DNA from: [Eubacterium] siraeum
Lineage (GTDB): Bacteria; Bacillota; Clostridia; Oscillospirales; Ruminococcaceae
Direction of reading: 5' to 3'
DNA length: 64,000 bases
NCBI GenBank assembly: GCA_025150425.1
Contig: CP102281.1
Coordinates: 620,001 to 684,000, forward strand
In this document: in pieces, positions 8,159-16,037 of the stretch
Numbering within the stretch: position 1 is the first letter of the stretch
Layout: each line of letters begins with the position of its first letter
The notes under the pieces: model-generated
What the model saw: the letters and a program-made list of their open reading frames with translations, nothing else
Database searches by the model: none
What the model was told of the DNA's origin: nothing
Program-made: the position numbers and the translations under genes

Positions 8159-10394
8159 AAAGAGTTTTTTCGGCAGATATTTTCTGTATAAGCTCAGGAC
8201 AAATTTCAACTATCTGGTTTTCAATCTGATCTTTGCGTTTCTGGGTATGCCGGTAATGGCGGTATGCCTTACATATACAGTAGGAAAAGTCAATGATATT
8301 GTGGAGGGAAGGTTAACCGAGTACAAAACGTATGCACTTAACAATCTGGGAACGCTCCTTGATGCAGATACTTTCTTTATGGCGCTCATATTCTGTGCGA
8401 TTGCGGTCATGTCAATAATTACCGTTGTGTCGGTGTTCAGATATAATCTGAAAAAGTGCGACAGCGACCTGTACCTGAGTCTTCCGCTTACAAACAGTCA
8501 GAGATTTTTTGCGGATCTCGGTGTCGGCGCAGTAATAAGCGTTGCGCCTACCGTTATTATGGGCGGAATAGCATCTGTGGTGACAGCGTTGTCGGGAACA
8601 AAACTCAGCGACAAGATTTTTTCAGCTTCGGAAACGGAGGGCTTCCTTTCGAACTGCCTCAGTTTTGTAAACGAAAGAATCTATCTTAAGGATATAGCGG
8701 GTATTGTATTCTTTGTTTTTATTACGGCGGTCACAGCTTTGGTATTCGTGTATCTTACTGCGGTGCTGATCAACGCCTGCACGGGCAGAACGGGCGACAG
8801 CGTGGTGTACACGATTCTTGCGATGATAGTGGCTGTGTTTGCAACGCTTGCGGTATTCGCTCCGGTATTTGCCGTGGCAGGTGAACAGCTTGACGGATAT
8901 ATGACGGATATATTCGGTAAGGTTCCTCCGCTCGGAACGGTGCTTGCGGCATTGATCTCATTCTTGATGCTTAAGATGAACGCTTATAACGATGTTTACG
9001 AAAATTTCAATCTGTTCAATATGTACAGCATAGACACTGTCATTGTTCTTGTTATATCGGCGGGTGTTCTTGTACTGCTGGCGTATCTTGCTAATAAGTA
9101 CCGCAAGGCTGAGAATACGGGCAACCATTTTGCATTTGAATCGGCTTATCACATAATTACGCTTGCGCTTATATCCGGTATAATCGCAGCGGCGGTCGGA
9201 ATAAGCAACATGACGGTTCTTACTACGGATAGTCTGACGCTGATAGTGATAATATCGCTGTGTGCGGTCGGCTACTTCTTTGCCGAGCTTGCGCACGGAA
9301 GAAAGCTCAAAAAGATATGGCAGTCAGTGCTGAGATTTGTTATTACCGTTGTCGCATCGCTGCTGCTTTTTACAGTTCTCAATAATTCGGGCTTCAGAGA
9401 TCTGTTCTTCCGTGTCCCCGATGCTTCCGAAGTAAGCGGCGCAAGTGCATCATACAACATCGTTTATTGTGATGGCAATAACGATTATAAAACGATATAC
9501 TTTGAGGACGAAGAAAGTAAAAAGGCTGTTGTGGATTTCAACAAGTTCCTTGTTGACAACAAGTATTGTTTCCTTGCCGGCGAAAGCTTTAAAGCCGAGC
9601 GGTATGAAAATGCAACTGTAAGTACCGTTAAATTCAGCTACAGGCTGAAAAACGGTAAAAAAGTGTACCGTACCTACAGGCTGGCACTTTCGTCTGAAAA
9701 TTACGATGCTTACGCTAAAGCTCTTTATGAATTACGCCTTACGCTCTCAAAAACAGACTTGTATTATGATACCTTCAAGAAAACCTGTGACAAAGAAAGC
9801 GTAAATGAAGTGTTTGTGTTCGAGAAGGGCGGAGATTATTACGGAAAAACGCTTGACAGAAATGTAAATCAAAAACTCTTCGAAGCGATAAAAAATGATT
9901 ACAAAGTCGGCAAAAACAGCGGAAAGCTGGTTTACAGACTTGCCTTCTGCAACAATAACGATAATGTCGAATACAACGCATTCAGCCTTGAAATAAGAGA
10001 AAACTGCACCGAAACGATTGCACTGCTCGGCAAGTCGGAAATGACATCCCGTAAAGACAAGTTCTACTCGGCGGTAGATGCGTTTACGGTTTCCCTGAGC
10101 GAAGCGGATAAGGATACTTATACTCTGATGTCGCTGTTCAGCTATAATTATGACCCTATGGACATAATGGTAAGTGATTTCAAGTACAGTGATACAAAAA
10201 AGCTGATCGAAATGAGTACGCTGTATGATTATTATACTGATGGTGCCGCTGACATTGAATGTTATAATATCGGCTCTACATGGTGGTGGGTAGACGGTAA
10301 TGCACATTTCTATATTCCGAGAGATAAAACAAGCGACGCTGAACGTCTTATAAAATTACTGCTGATTTACCATCAGCCGACAACAATCCGATAA
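8133..10394 (+). CDS. Large ABC transporter permease
   Basis: 753 residues, starting at MTAQNSIAEKSF inside the end of the ATPase gene, with GGAGGGACAGG just upstream. At least eight hydrophobic segments lie in the first 400 residues (for example LVFNLIFAFLGMPVMAVCL, DTVIVLVISAGVLVLLAYL, VLRFVITVVASLLLF). They are followed by about 330 mostly hydrophilic residues, probably an exposed domain. It forms the membrane part of the ABC system; whether it exports, imports or senses cannot be decided. The last gene of the operon, it is followed by a terminator hairpin now split by element E1. Confidence 0.8.
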   Translation: MTAQNSIAEKSFFGRYFLYKLRTNFNYLVFNLIFAFLGMPVMAVCLTYTVGKVNDIVEGRLTEYKTYALNNLGTLLDADTFFMALIFCAIAVMSIITVVSVFRYNLKKCDSDLYLSLPLTNSQRFFADLGVGAVISVAPTVIMGGIASVVTALSGTKLSDKIFSASETEGFLSNCLSFVNERIYLKDIAGIVFFVFITAVTALVFVYLTAVLINACTGRTGDSVVYTILAMIVAVFATLAVFAPVFAVAGEQLDGYMTDIFGKVPPLGTVLAALISFLMLKMNAYNDVYENFNLFNMYSIDTVIVLVISAGVLVLLAYLANKYRKAENTGNHFAFESAYHIITLALISGIIAAAVGISNMTVLTTDSLTLIVIISLCAVGYFFAELAHGRKLKKIWQSVLRFVITVVASLLLFTVLNNSGFRDLFFRVPDASEVSGASASYNIVYCDGNNDYKTIYFEDEESKKAVVDFNKFLVDNKYCFLAGESFKAERYENATVSTVKFSYRLKNGKKVYRTYRLALSSENYDAYAKALYELRLTLSKTDLYYDTFKKTCDKESVNEVFVFEKGGDYYGKTLDRNVNQKLFEAIKNDYKVGKNSGKLVYRLAFCNNNDNVEYNAFSLEIRENCTETIALLGKSEMTSRKDKFYSAVDAFTVSLSEADKDTYTLMSLFSYNYDPMDIMVSDFKYSDTKKLIEMSTLYDYYTDGAADIECYNIGSTWWWVDGNAHFYIPRDKTSDAERLIKLLLIYHQPTTIR

Positions 10395-10403
10395 AGCAGT
10401 CAA

Positions 10404-10648
10404 AAAACGATACCCCGTGCCGACAAGGTACGGGGTCAGGCTGTCGAAAAACCTCTTGTAAATATTAAAAATGGGGTCGCAGGGGCGAAGCCCCCGACAG
10501 GGTCAAGGGGCGGTAGCCCCAGTAATATAGCCCCTTTCCTGGGGAAAGGGGTTTGGGGATAGGGATAGAGAATTCGCACTATCTTATAAAAAACAGACTT
10601 TTTCTACAAGCTGACCCCATGCCGACAAGGCACGGGGTATCGGTTTAT
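10404..10648 (+). terminator. Permease terminator, duplicated by a mobile-element insertion
   Basis: Two copies of a hairpin with stem CCCCGTGCC/GGYACGGGG occur at 10410-10434 and 10614-10638. Joining the outer flanks restores a 14-bp perfect stem (CGATACCCCGTGCC with its complement) with A-rich and T-rich sides, the original terminator. Each present copy has one changed base. Confidence 0.75.
10435..10613. mobile_element. Element E1: 179-bp non-autonomous element inside a terminator
   Basis: It begins CAGGCTGTCGAAAAAC and ends (reverse complement) CAGCTTGTAGAAAAAGTCTG, giving imperfect inverted ends of about 15 bp. It is flanked by 25-bp direct copies of the terminator hairpin (10410-10434, 10614-10638). 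It encodes nothing. Its core (GGGGTCGCAGGGGCGAAGCC ... AAAGGGGTTTGGGG) matches E3 at 41472-41785 in reverse orientation, so the two are one family. Confidence 0.75.
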
Positions 10649-10779
10649 CTTGTTGAAACCGACAGGCTACTGCAGCTGATAACGGAAAATGATCAAATTT
10701 AGCTAATTAACCTAAATTATCGTGTGTAAATTGTGCTATTTATACAAAACGGTTTAGCTAAATTACTGCAATTTGTTTA

Positions 10780-10809
10780 TTGACTGGAAGACTGCGGATT
10801 TGTTATAAT
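10780..10809 (+). promoter_or_regulatory. Promoter of the first orphan sugar-binding protein
   Basis: TTGACT (10780-10785), 18-bp spacer, TATAAT (10804-10809). Upstream lie AATTTAG/CTAAATT arms (10696-10718) and the 10-bp palindrome TTTAGCTAAA (10753-10762). These could be regulator sites, with low certainty. Confidence 0.65.
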
Positions 10810-10870
10810 ATTATATGTAACAATTCGCAAAAACCCACTTTCGTGTGGGAAATTTACAGGAGGATCATAA

Positions 10871-12364
10871 ATGAAAAAGTATACTAAGGCAATTGCCGGT
10901 GCAATGGCACTCGTATCTGCCGTTACTGCTTTCTCAGGCTGTTCCGGCAGCGGCACACCTGCCGCAAGCGGAGCAACAAGCAGTTCGACCGCTTCAACAA
11001 CAGGCGAGACACAGAAGCAGATGTCGGAGAATGAAGGCGTACAGAGCGCTGTAGGCAACGTATCGGCAGCTGAGAACTATAAGGACATCAAGGTTGACAC
11101 AAAGATCAAGTGGATGGCCTGGTGGGACATTCAGGAAGCATCTCCCGCAGTAGAGGTATTCAAGAAGCTCTACGGCACACCTGCAAACAAGCCTAAGGGC
11201 TATGAGTCGGTTGACGATGCAAACGTATTTGTAAACATAAAGGTTACAACATACGCAGACAGATACACAGGTCTTGCAAAGCTGGTACAGTCTGATGATT
11301 CGCCCGACTGCTTCCCCTTTGAAATATGCAACTACCCCTACAGCGTATACCAGAACCTTTTCCAGTCGCTTGACGGTATAATCGACTTTACAACAGATGA
11401 CTGGGCTGACTATAAGGACGCTATCGACAAGTTCAACTGGGGCGGAAAGAATTACTGCCCGATTATGAGCCTTGCTCCTACAAGCTACCTCTGGTACAGA
11501 AAGAGCGTTGTAGAAGAAGCCGGTCTTGACGACCCTTGGGAGCTTTATGAAAAGGGCGAGTGGACATGGTCAACATTCATGGAAATGGCAAGAAAGTTCT
11601 CCGATCCCGAAAACGGCAAGTATGTTCTTGACGGTTATAACCCCGAAGATAGCTTTGTCTGCACAACAGGTACACCTCTTGTAAGCCTTGAGGGCGGTAA
11701 GCTGGTAAGCCATATGAATGACGCAAACATTGAAAAGTGCATTGATATGCTTCGTTCATTCGATAACACACAGGAACAGCTCCGTTACCCCAGAGATACC
11801 GAGAACAGCTGGACACCCAGCTATAATGAATGGGCAGACGGCAATACGCTCTTCTTCGAGGACGGTTCATGGAGATATGAAGAAACATGGAGAAAGTTCA
11901 AGAAGAAAAACAAGTGGGAAGATGATGAAGTTAACTTTGTTCCGTTCCCCCAGATGGACGGCGCAGATAAGTATTATCAGAGCATGAAGCAGGATTCTAT
12001 AATGCTCGTTGCCGGCGCTAAGAACATTGACGGTTATAAGGCATGGATTTATTCCAACTTAGTAGCTTCAAACGATCCGGAAATCGCCAAGGCAGGCAGA
12101 GAGCAGTCAAAGGAAGAATATGACTGGTCAGATACACTGCTTGACAGACTTGATACAATGAAGGATCCCAAGACATTCTCAGGAGTGTTTGATTTCAAGA
12201 ACGGTATCGGTCAGGATATTGCAACCAAGGACAACCAGGATAACCCCGTAGAGCAGCTCACAAAGGGTCCCTACATGACAGGTGAATCCTATACGTCGTT
12301 CCGTGCTACGTACCAGGGTCAGATAGACGCTCGTCTCGCAGAACTGAACAAGACGGTTGAATAA
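10871..12364 (+). CDS. Extracellular sugar-binding lipoprotein (ABC family 1), orphan
   Basis: 497 residues. Signal peptide with lipobox FSGC, then a Ser/Thr/Gly linker (about 22-48). The mature part has the look of carbohydrate ABC substrate-binding proteins (ESYTSFRATYQGQIDARLAEL at the C-end; DPWELYEKGEWTWSTFMEMARKF). Many Trp and Tyr residues suggest sugar stacking. No permease or ATPase genes are adjacent, so it either feeds a distant transporter or acts in substrate capture or sensing. It is strikingly similar to the protein at 17702-19207, which marks a duplication. Start supported by GGAGGATCATAA; strong terminator downstream. Confidence 0.85.
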   Translation: MKKYTKAIAGAMALVSAVTAFSGCSGSGTPAASGATSSSTASTTGETQKQMSENEGVQSAVGNVSAAENYKDIKVDTKIKWMAWWDIQEASPAVEVFKKLYGTPANKPKGYESVDDANVFVNIKVTTYADRYTGLAKLVQSDDSPDCFPFEICNYPYSVYQNLFQSLDGIIDFTTDDWADYKDAIDKFNWGGKNYCPIMSLAPTSYLWYRKSVVEEAGLDDPWELYEKGEWTWSTFMEMARKFSDPENGKYVLDGYNPEDSFVCTTGTPLVSLEGGKLVSHMNDANIEKCIDMLRSFDNTQEQLRYPRDTENSWTPSYNEWADGNTLFFEDGSWRYEETWRKFKKKNKWEDDEVNFVPFPQMDGADKYYQSMKQDSIMLVAGAKNIDGYKAWIYSNLVASNDPEIAKAGREQSKEEYDWSDTLLDRLDTMKDPKTFSGVFDFKNGIGQDIATKDNQDNPVEQLTKGPYMTGESYTSFRATYQGQIDARLAELNKTVE

Positions 12365-12381
12365 TAATCATAAAACTGCTG

Positions 12382-12417
12382 CGGCGGCTCTTTTCTAAGA
12401 GCCGCCGTGTTTTTTTT
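12382..12417 (+). terminator. Rho-independent terminator
   Basis: Perfect 11-bp stem CGGCGGCTCTT/AAGAGCCGCCG with a 4-nt loop, followed after TG by eight T. Confidence 0.92.
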
Positions 12418-12420
12418 GAA

Positions 12421-12555
12421 GGTATTGCGGTAGGTGCGTTTGTCGATGACAAAAAGTCGGGAAGGTATCTTAACGCACCGTTCTTTACAGGGCTTACTCT
12501 AAGGCAAGCGGTAGAGAAGGCGGATAGGGAATTTGACAGTCCGTGTGATAAGTAA
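12421..12555 (+). pseudogene. C-terminal remnant of an unidentified gene
   Basis: An open frame of 44 codons ends in TAA at 12553-12555 and reads like real protein (GAFVDDKKSGRYLNAP, LTLRQAVEKADREFD). It has no ATG/GTG start or ribosome site because the previous gene's terminator lies directly before it. It is followed at once by a terminator hairpin (12561-12586). This arrangement fits the tail of a deleted gene. The family is not recognised. Confidence 0.4.
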
Positions 12556-12560
12556 AAAAT

Positions 12561-12586
12561 CGGGACGCATCGTGTGGTGCGTCCCG
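12561..12586. repeat. Terminator hairpin, left copy (target duplication of E2)
   Basis: Hairpin CGGGACGCA-tcgtgtgg-TGCGTCCCG, preceded by AAAAAAT. It is identical over 26 bp to 13105-13130. Without the insertion it would be a bidirectional terminator with flanking A and T runs. Confidence 0.85.
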
Positions 12587-12588
12587 CT

Positions 12589-13101
12589 CAGATTGTAGAA
12601 GAAGTCTGTTATTTATTGTGCTTCAGTTATATCTTTTAGTATTCACCTATGATAGCAAGCTACCGATAGTGCTATTTGTCGGATAGCACTTCTCGGGTTC
12701 GCTATTCGAATCAATGCACTTGTCAATATTAACGAGGGAGAGAACCAAAGAGACTAGGGCAAGGGACTTGACAGCCCCTCTCCCTATCTCTTAGGTTCTC
12801 TCCCTCGTGGCTCCCTCTTTCCTTACTCACACCCCCACCCCGTCGGGGTGTTGGCTGACCTCGTAAAACCACCTGAACATTGTATATCCTGTCAATGCAG
12901 GGACGCTTAACGCTACACGTCCGCAGGTTAGTACATATATCTCAGGTTAGTGGCGTTTTTTTGAAGAGTCAATGTCAGTGCAGTTGTACTGATACACTCA
13001 CGAAATTATTAATACCTTGTCGGTAAGGAAAGTGTTTTCGGCGGTGTTGGTGATATGTCTCACAGTACAGCTATAATAACAATAGTTTTTTTGACAGACT
13101 G
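12589..13101. mobile_element. Element E2: 513-bp non-autonomous element carrying R1 copy B
   Basis: The left end CAGATTGTAGAAGAAGTCTG and the right end (reverse complement) CAGTCTGTCAAAAAAAC are imperfect inverted repeats matching those of E1 and E3. It is flanked by identical 26-bp terminator hairpins, apart from 2-3 filler bases. The core is the R1 repeat. A 21-bp-arm inverted repeat (12733-12753 with 12787-12807, one mismatch) and the conserved 96-nt segment (12867-12962) ending in seven T are the main internal structures. No open frame is credible. Confidence 0.78.
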
Positions 13102-13104
13102 AAG

Positions 13105-13130
13105 CGGGACGCATCGTGTGGTGCGTCCCG
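13105..13130 (-). terminator. Terminator hairpin, right copy; 3' end of the PocR/MCP gene
   Basis: Identical to 12561-12586 and followed by ATTTTAAT on the plus strand. It probably stops the minus-strand gene ending at 13157, although the T-run for that strand now lies beyond E2. Confidence 0.6.
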
Positions 13131-13156
13131 ATTTTAATATCTTAGTCAAAATAAAA

Positions 13157-14185
13157 TCAGTTCTGGTTTTTGCTGATTTTGTCGATTTTTTCTGAGGTCT
13201 GTGCGATTTTTGAGCTGAGTGATTTTACTGTAGCGATGTTGGTTTCAATCTTTCCTACCGCTAAGGTGATCTCCTTATCAATAGCGGAAATTGATGAACG
13301 GACACTGCCAAGCACATCTTCAATGCTCCGTGTCTGGTTTGAGGTCTGCTCGGCAAGCTGTCTTACCTCCTGCGCTATTACGTTGAAGCCTGCGCCTGCC
13401 TCGCCGACGTGCTTTGCTTCAATAGACGCATTGAAGCCGAGCAGGGTCATCTGTGTAGCGACATTCTGTATGTACTTAAGTATAGAGTCGGTCTGTGCGA
13501 CAGCCTTTGCTGACTCGGAAGCCTTTTCGCGAAGTGTGTCGAACTCTGCGGAAAGAACTTCGATAGCGGAATTGAGATCGTCAACGTTTCCGTTTATATC
13601 CTCGTAGTCGGAGCGTACTTCATCGAAAAGAATATCCGCTTCTTTATGCTCCTCGGTTATGCGGTACTTTTCGTAGCCGACCTGCGAAAGTGCCTGAGCC
13701 ATCTTGTATAAAAGCTCGGCGGCATTGTTTACCTTTTCTTCGGAAACTATCGGCACTTTCTTTACAGCTTCCACATATTCATCGGGATCAACGTCAATCT
13801 CCTTTGCTATTGCACGGAACTTGTCAAGATCCGGTTCTTCGGTAAGCACCTGTCCGCCTATAAGCGAGCCGATCTGTTTGCCGTTTACGATTATCGGGGA
13901 AGCAAAATCGACAAGTCCGCCGTGGCAATAATATACCGCAGGCTTACCTGTTCTGCTTGCCTGCTCGCCGCCCTTAAGGTCGCAGAGATTGCAACGCTCA
14001 CAGCCTACGCTCGATTTTCTCGTATAGTTCATGCAGAAATCGGTAGGACATGAAAGCTGGGTGACGGGACCGCTTTTATCTGTAGCCAATGCAGCCATAC
14101 CGGTAGCCTTTGCAAATGCGTCCTGCAGGGACTGCAGCTGCGCTCTGTCTATAACGTCAAGTAAAGTAATTTCTTTTTCAGCCAT
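13157..14185 (-). CDS. Soluble PocR-domain methyl-accepting-like signalling protein
   Basis: 342 residues with no membrane segment. The N-terminal half (about 5-170) is a PocR-type sensory domain rich in Cys (CPTDFCMNYTRKSSVGCERC), a family linked to small hydrocarbon-derivative or metal-cluster sensing. The C-terminal half is a short coiled-coil MCP signalling domain with the hairpin-tip region GFNVIAQEVRQLAEQTSNQ preceded by LLGFNASIEAKHVGEAGAG. It probably signals to CheA/CheW elsewhere; no che genes are in the window. The start ATG follows GGAAAGGTGTCATTACA. It is monocistronic and faces glgA divergently. Confidence 0.85.
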   Translation of the reverse strand: MAEKEITLLDVIDRAQLQSLQDAFAKATGMAALATDKSGPVTQLSCPTDFCMNYTRKSSVGCERCNLCDLKGGEQASRTGKPAVYYCHGGLVDFASPIIVNGKQIGSLIGGQVLTEEPDLDKFRAIAKEIDVDPDEYVEAVKKVPIVSEEKVNNAAELLYKMAQALSQVGYEKYRITEEHKEADILFDEVRSDYEDINGNVDDLNSAIEVLSAEFDTLREKASESAKAVAQTDSILKYIQNVATQMTLLGFNASIEAKHVGEAGAGFNVIAQEVRQLAEQTSNQTRSIEDVLGSVRSSISAIDKEITLAVGKIETNIATVKSLSSKIAQTSEKIDKISKNQN

Positions 14186-14400
14186 TGTAATGACACCTTT
14201 CCTTTTCTATGTTGTACAAGGCGGACAATTGTTTATGAAAATTCGTGAAAACAACTGCCTCAATTAAGATTATACTCCGATTTAGATAAAAATGCAATAC
14301 CAACGGAGAGCGATTTTGTTAAAATGAACAAGAGAAATTGAAATATTTAGTTATTATTTCCGATTTTTCTTTCTTCGACATAAAGGCAGACAAATTTTGC

Positions 14401-14429
14401 TTGATTTTGAAAACGAAATATGATATATT
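14401..14429 (+). promoter_or_regulatory. Probable glgA promoter
   Basis: TTGATT (14401-14406), 17-bp spacer, TATATT (14424-14429). The leader contains AGCCAC/GTGGCT arms (14459-14464, 14484-14489) that could fold just before the ribosome site. Confidence 0.55.
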
Positions 14430-14504
14430 TTTAAATAGGAATAAGAAACTATAAAAATAGCCACATACTGAAAATCAGACTGCGTGGCTGAAAGGCGGAA
14501 AAAC

Positions 14505-15932
14505 ATGAAGATCCTTTATGCAGCAAGTGAAGCTCAGCCGGTAGCGGCTTCGGGCGGACTTGCGGATGTTGCAGGCTCACTTCCCAAAGCACTCGTTGAA
14601 GAAGGCCATGAGGCTTGCGTTGTAGTACCTCTCTATGTGAATACGATAAAACAGCAGTGGCGTGATCAGATGACGTATGTTACAAATTTTTCTGTGCCGG
14701 TAGGCTGGAGAAATCAGTATTGCGGACTTTTCACGGCAAAGATAAATAATGTTACATATTATTTTCTTGATAACGAGTATTATTTCAAGCGTGATTTCGG
14801 ACTTTACGGTTATTATGACGATGCGGAAAGATATGCTTTCTTCTCCCGCGCCGTTCTTGAAATGCTCAAGGTCATCGACTTCAAGCCTCAGATAATAAAT
14901 TCTAACGACTGGCAGTGCGCTCTTATACCTGTATACTACAGCATTTTCTACAGAAACGATGAAAAGCTGTGGGGCATAAAGAATGTATTTACTATACACA
15001 ACATTCAGTACCAGGGCAGATACGGTATGGAGATACTTGAGGATGTTCTGGGTATACCCAAGCACTTCGCTTCTCTTATGGAATATGACAGGGATATAAA
15101 CCTTATGAAAGCCGCCATTGAGGTTGCAGACAAGGTCACAACGGTATCTCCGACATATTCGAAGGAAATACTCGACCCGTGGTTCTCACACGGTCTTGAC
15201 AGGGCGCTTTCGGACAAGCAGTACAAGACCTGCGGTTTCCTGAACGGCATAGACACGGATATGTACAACCCTGCTACAGATCCTTCAATCCCTGCAAACT
15301 TCACGGTTTCAAAGAAGGCAGGCAAGAAGATATGCACGCAGAAGCTGCTTGAAGAAGTAGGACTTCCTCAGGGTGAGGAGCCGGTTCTCGGTATGGTATC
15401 AAGACTTGTTGAGCATAAGGGCTTTGATCTTGTAAAGTGTGTGTTTGATGATATAATAAATCTCGGCTACAAGGTAGTTATATTAGGCTCGGGCGAGGCT
15501 CAGTACGAGCAGTTCTTCCACGAGATGCGCTGGAAATATCCCGACAGAGTGGCGTTTACCTGCGGATATATCCCTGACCTTGCAAAGAAAATCTATGCCG
15601 GAGCGAATATGTTCCTTATGCCCAGTAAGAGCGAGCCGTGCGGACTTGCACAGATGATCTCTCTGCGTTACGGCACTATCCCGATAGTACGCAAAACGGG
15701 CGGTCTTGCTGACAGCATAGTTGACTGCGGAGATGAGAACGGTACAGGCTATACCTTCCAGTCATATAACGCTCACGATATGCTCTATGCGGTAAAGAGA
15801 GCGAAGGATTGCTACTGGAACAAGACAGAGTGGAACAAGCTGGTCACCAGAGCTATGAAGGCGGATTTCAGCTGGAAGCAGTCGGCTAAGCTGTATATCG
15901 GTCTTTACAAGGAGCTTGCAGGAGAGCAGTAA
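14505..15932 (+). CDS. glgA: Glycogen (starch) synthase, GT5
   Basis: 475 residues, normal GlgA length. It transfers glucose from ADP-glucose to the growing alpha-1,4-glucan. The N-terminal glucan-site loop reads ASGGLADVAGSLPKAL (family consensus K-x-GGL-x-DV). The C-terminal Rossmann half carries VSRLVEHKGFDL and the second GGL motif RKTGGLADSI. The start MKILYAASEAQP follows GAAAGGCGGAAAAAC. It is a lone gene here; no glgC, glgD or glgB is seen. Together with malQ and glgP at 46-50 kb it closes a store-and-degrade cycle. Confidence 0.95.
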   Translation: MKILYAASEAQPVAASGGLADVAGSLPKALVEEGHEACVVVPLYVNTIKQQWRDQMTYVTNFSVPVGWRNQYCGLFTAKINNVTYYFLDNEYYFKRDFGLYGYYDDAERYAFFSRAVLEMLKVIDFKPQIINSNDWQCALIPVYYSIFYRNDEKLWGIKNVFTIHNIQYQGRYGMEILEDVLGIPKHFASLMEYDRDINLMKAAIEVADKVTTVSPTYSKEILDPWFSHGLDRALSDKQYKTCGFLNGIDTDMYNPATDPSIPANFTVSKKAGKKICTQKLLEEVGLPQGEEPVLGMVSRLVEHKGFDLVKCVFDDIINLGYKVVILGSGEAQYEQFFHEMRWKYPDRVAFTCGYIPDLAKKIYAGANMFLMPSKSEPCGLAQMISLRYGTIPIVRKTGGLADSIVDCGDENGTGYTFQSYNAHDMLYAVKRAKDCYWNKTEWNKLVTRAMKADFSWKQSAKLYIGLYKELAGEQ

Positions 15933-15951
15933 GCGATAAAAATCAATATGA

Positions 15952-15989
15952 ACGGGCAGTCGCTTCTATGAAACGTCACTGCCCGTCAT
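15952..15989 (+). terminator. Hairpin after glgA, possible weak terminator
   Basis: ACGGGCAGT/ACTGCCCGT arms with a 20-nt loop, but no clear T-run. Confidence 0.4.
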
Positions 15990-16037
15990 TCGTGTAACCG
16001 AAAAATTTAATGTGTTAACAGAGAAAGAGGACAGAAA

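Noticed and set aside
14440-14504. Cyclic-di-GMP-type riboswitch before glgA
   Set aside because: Only a simple AGCCAC/GTGGCT pairing is visible; the conserved core bases of known classes are missing.
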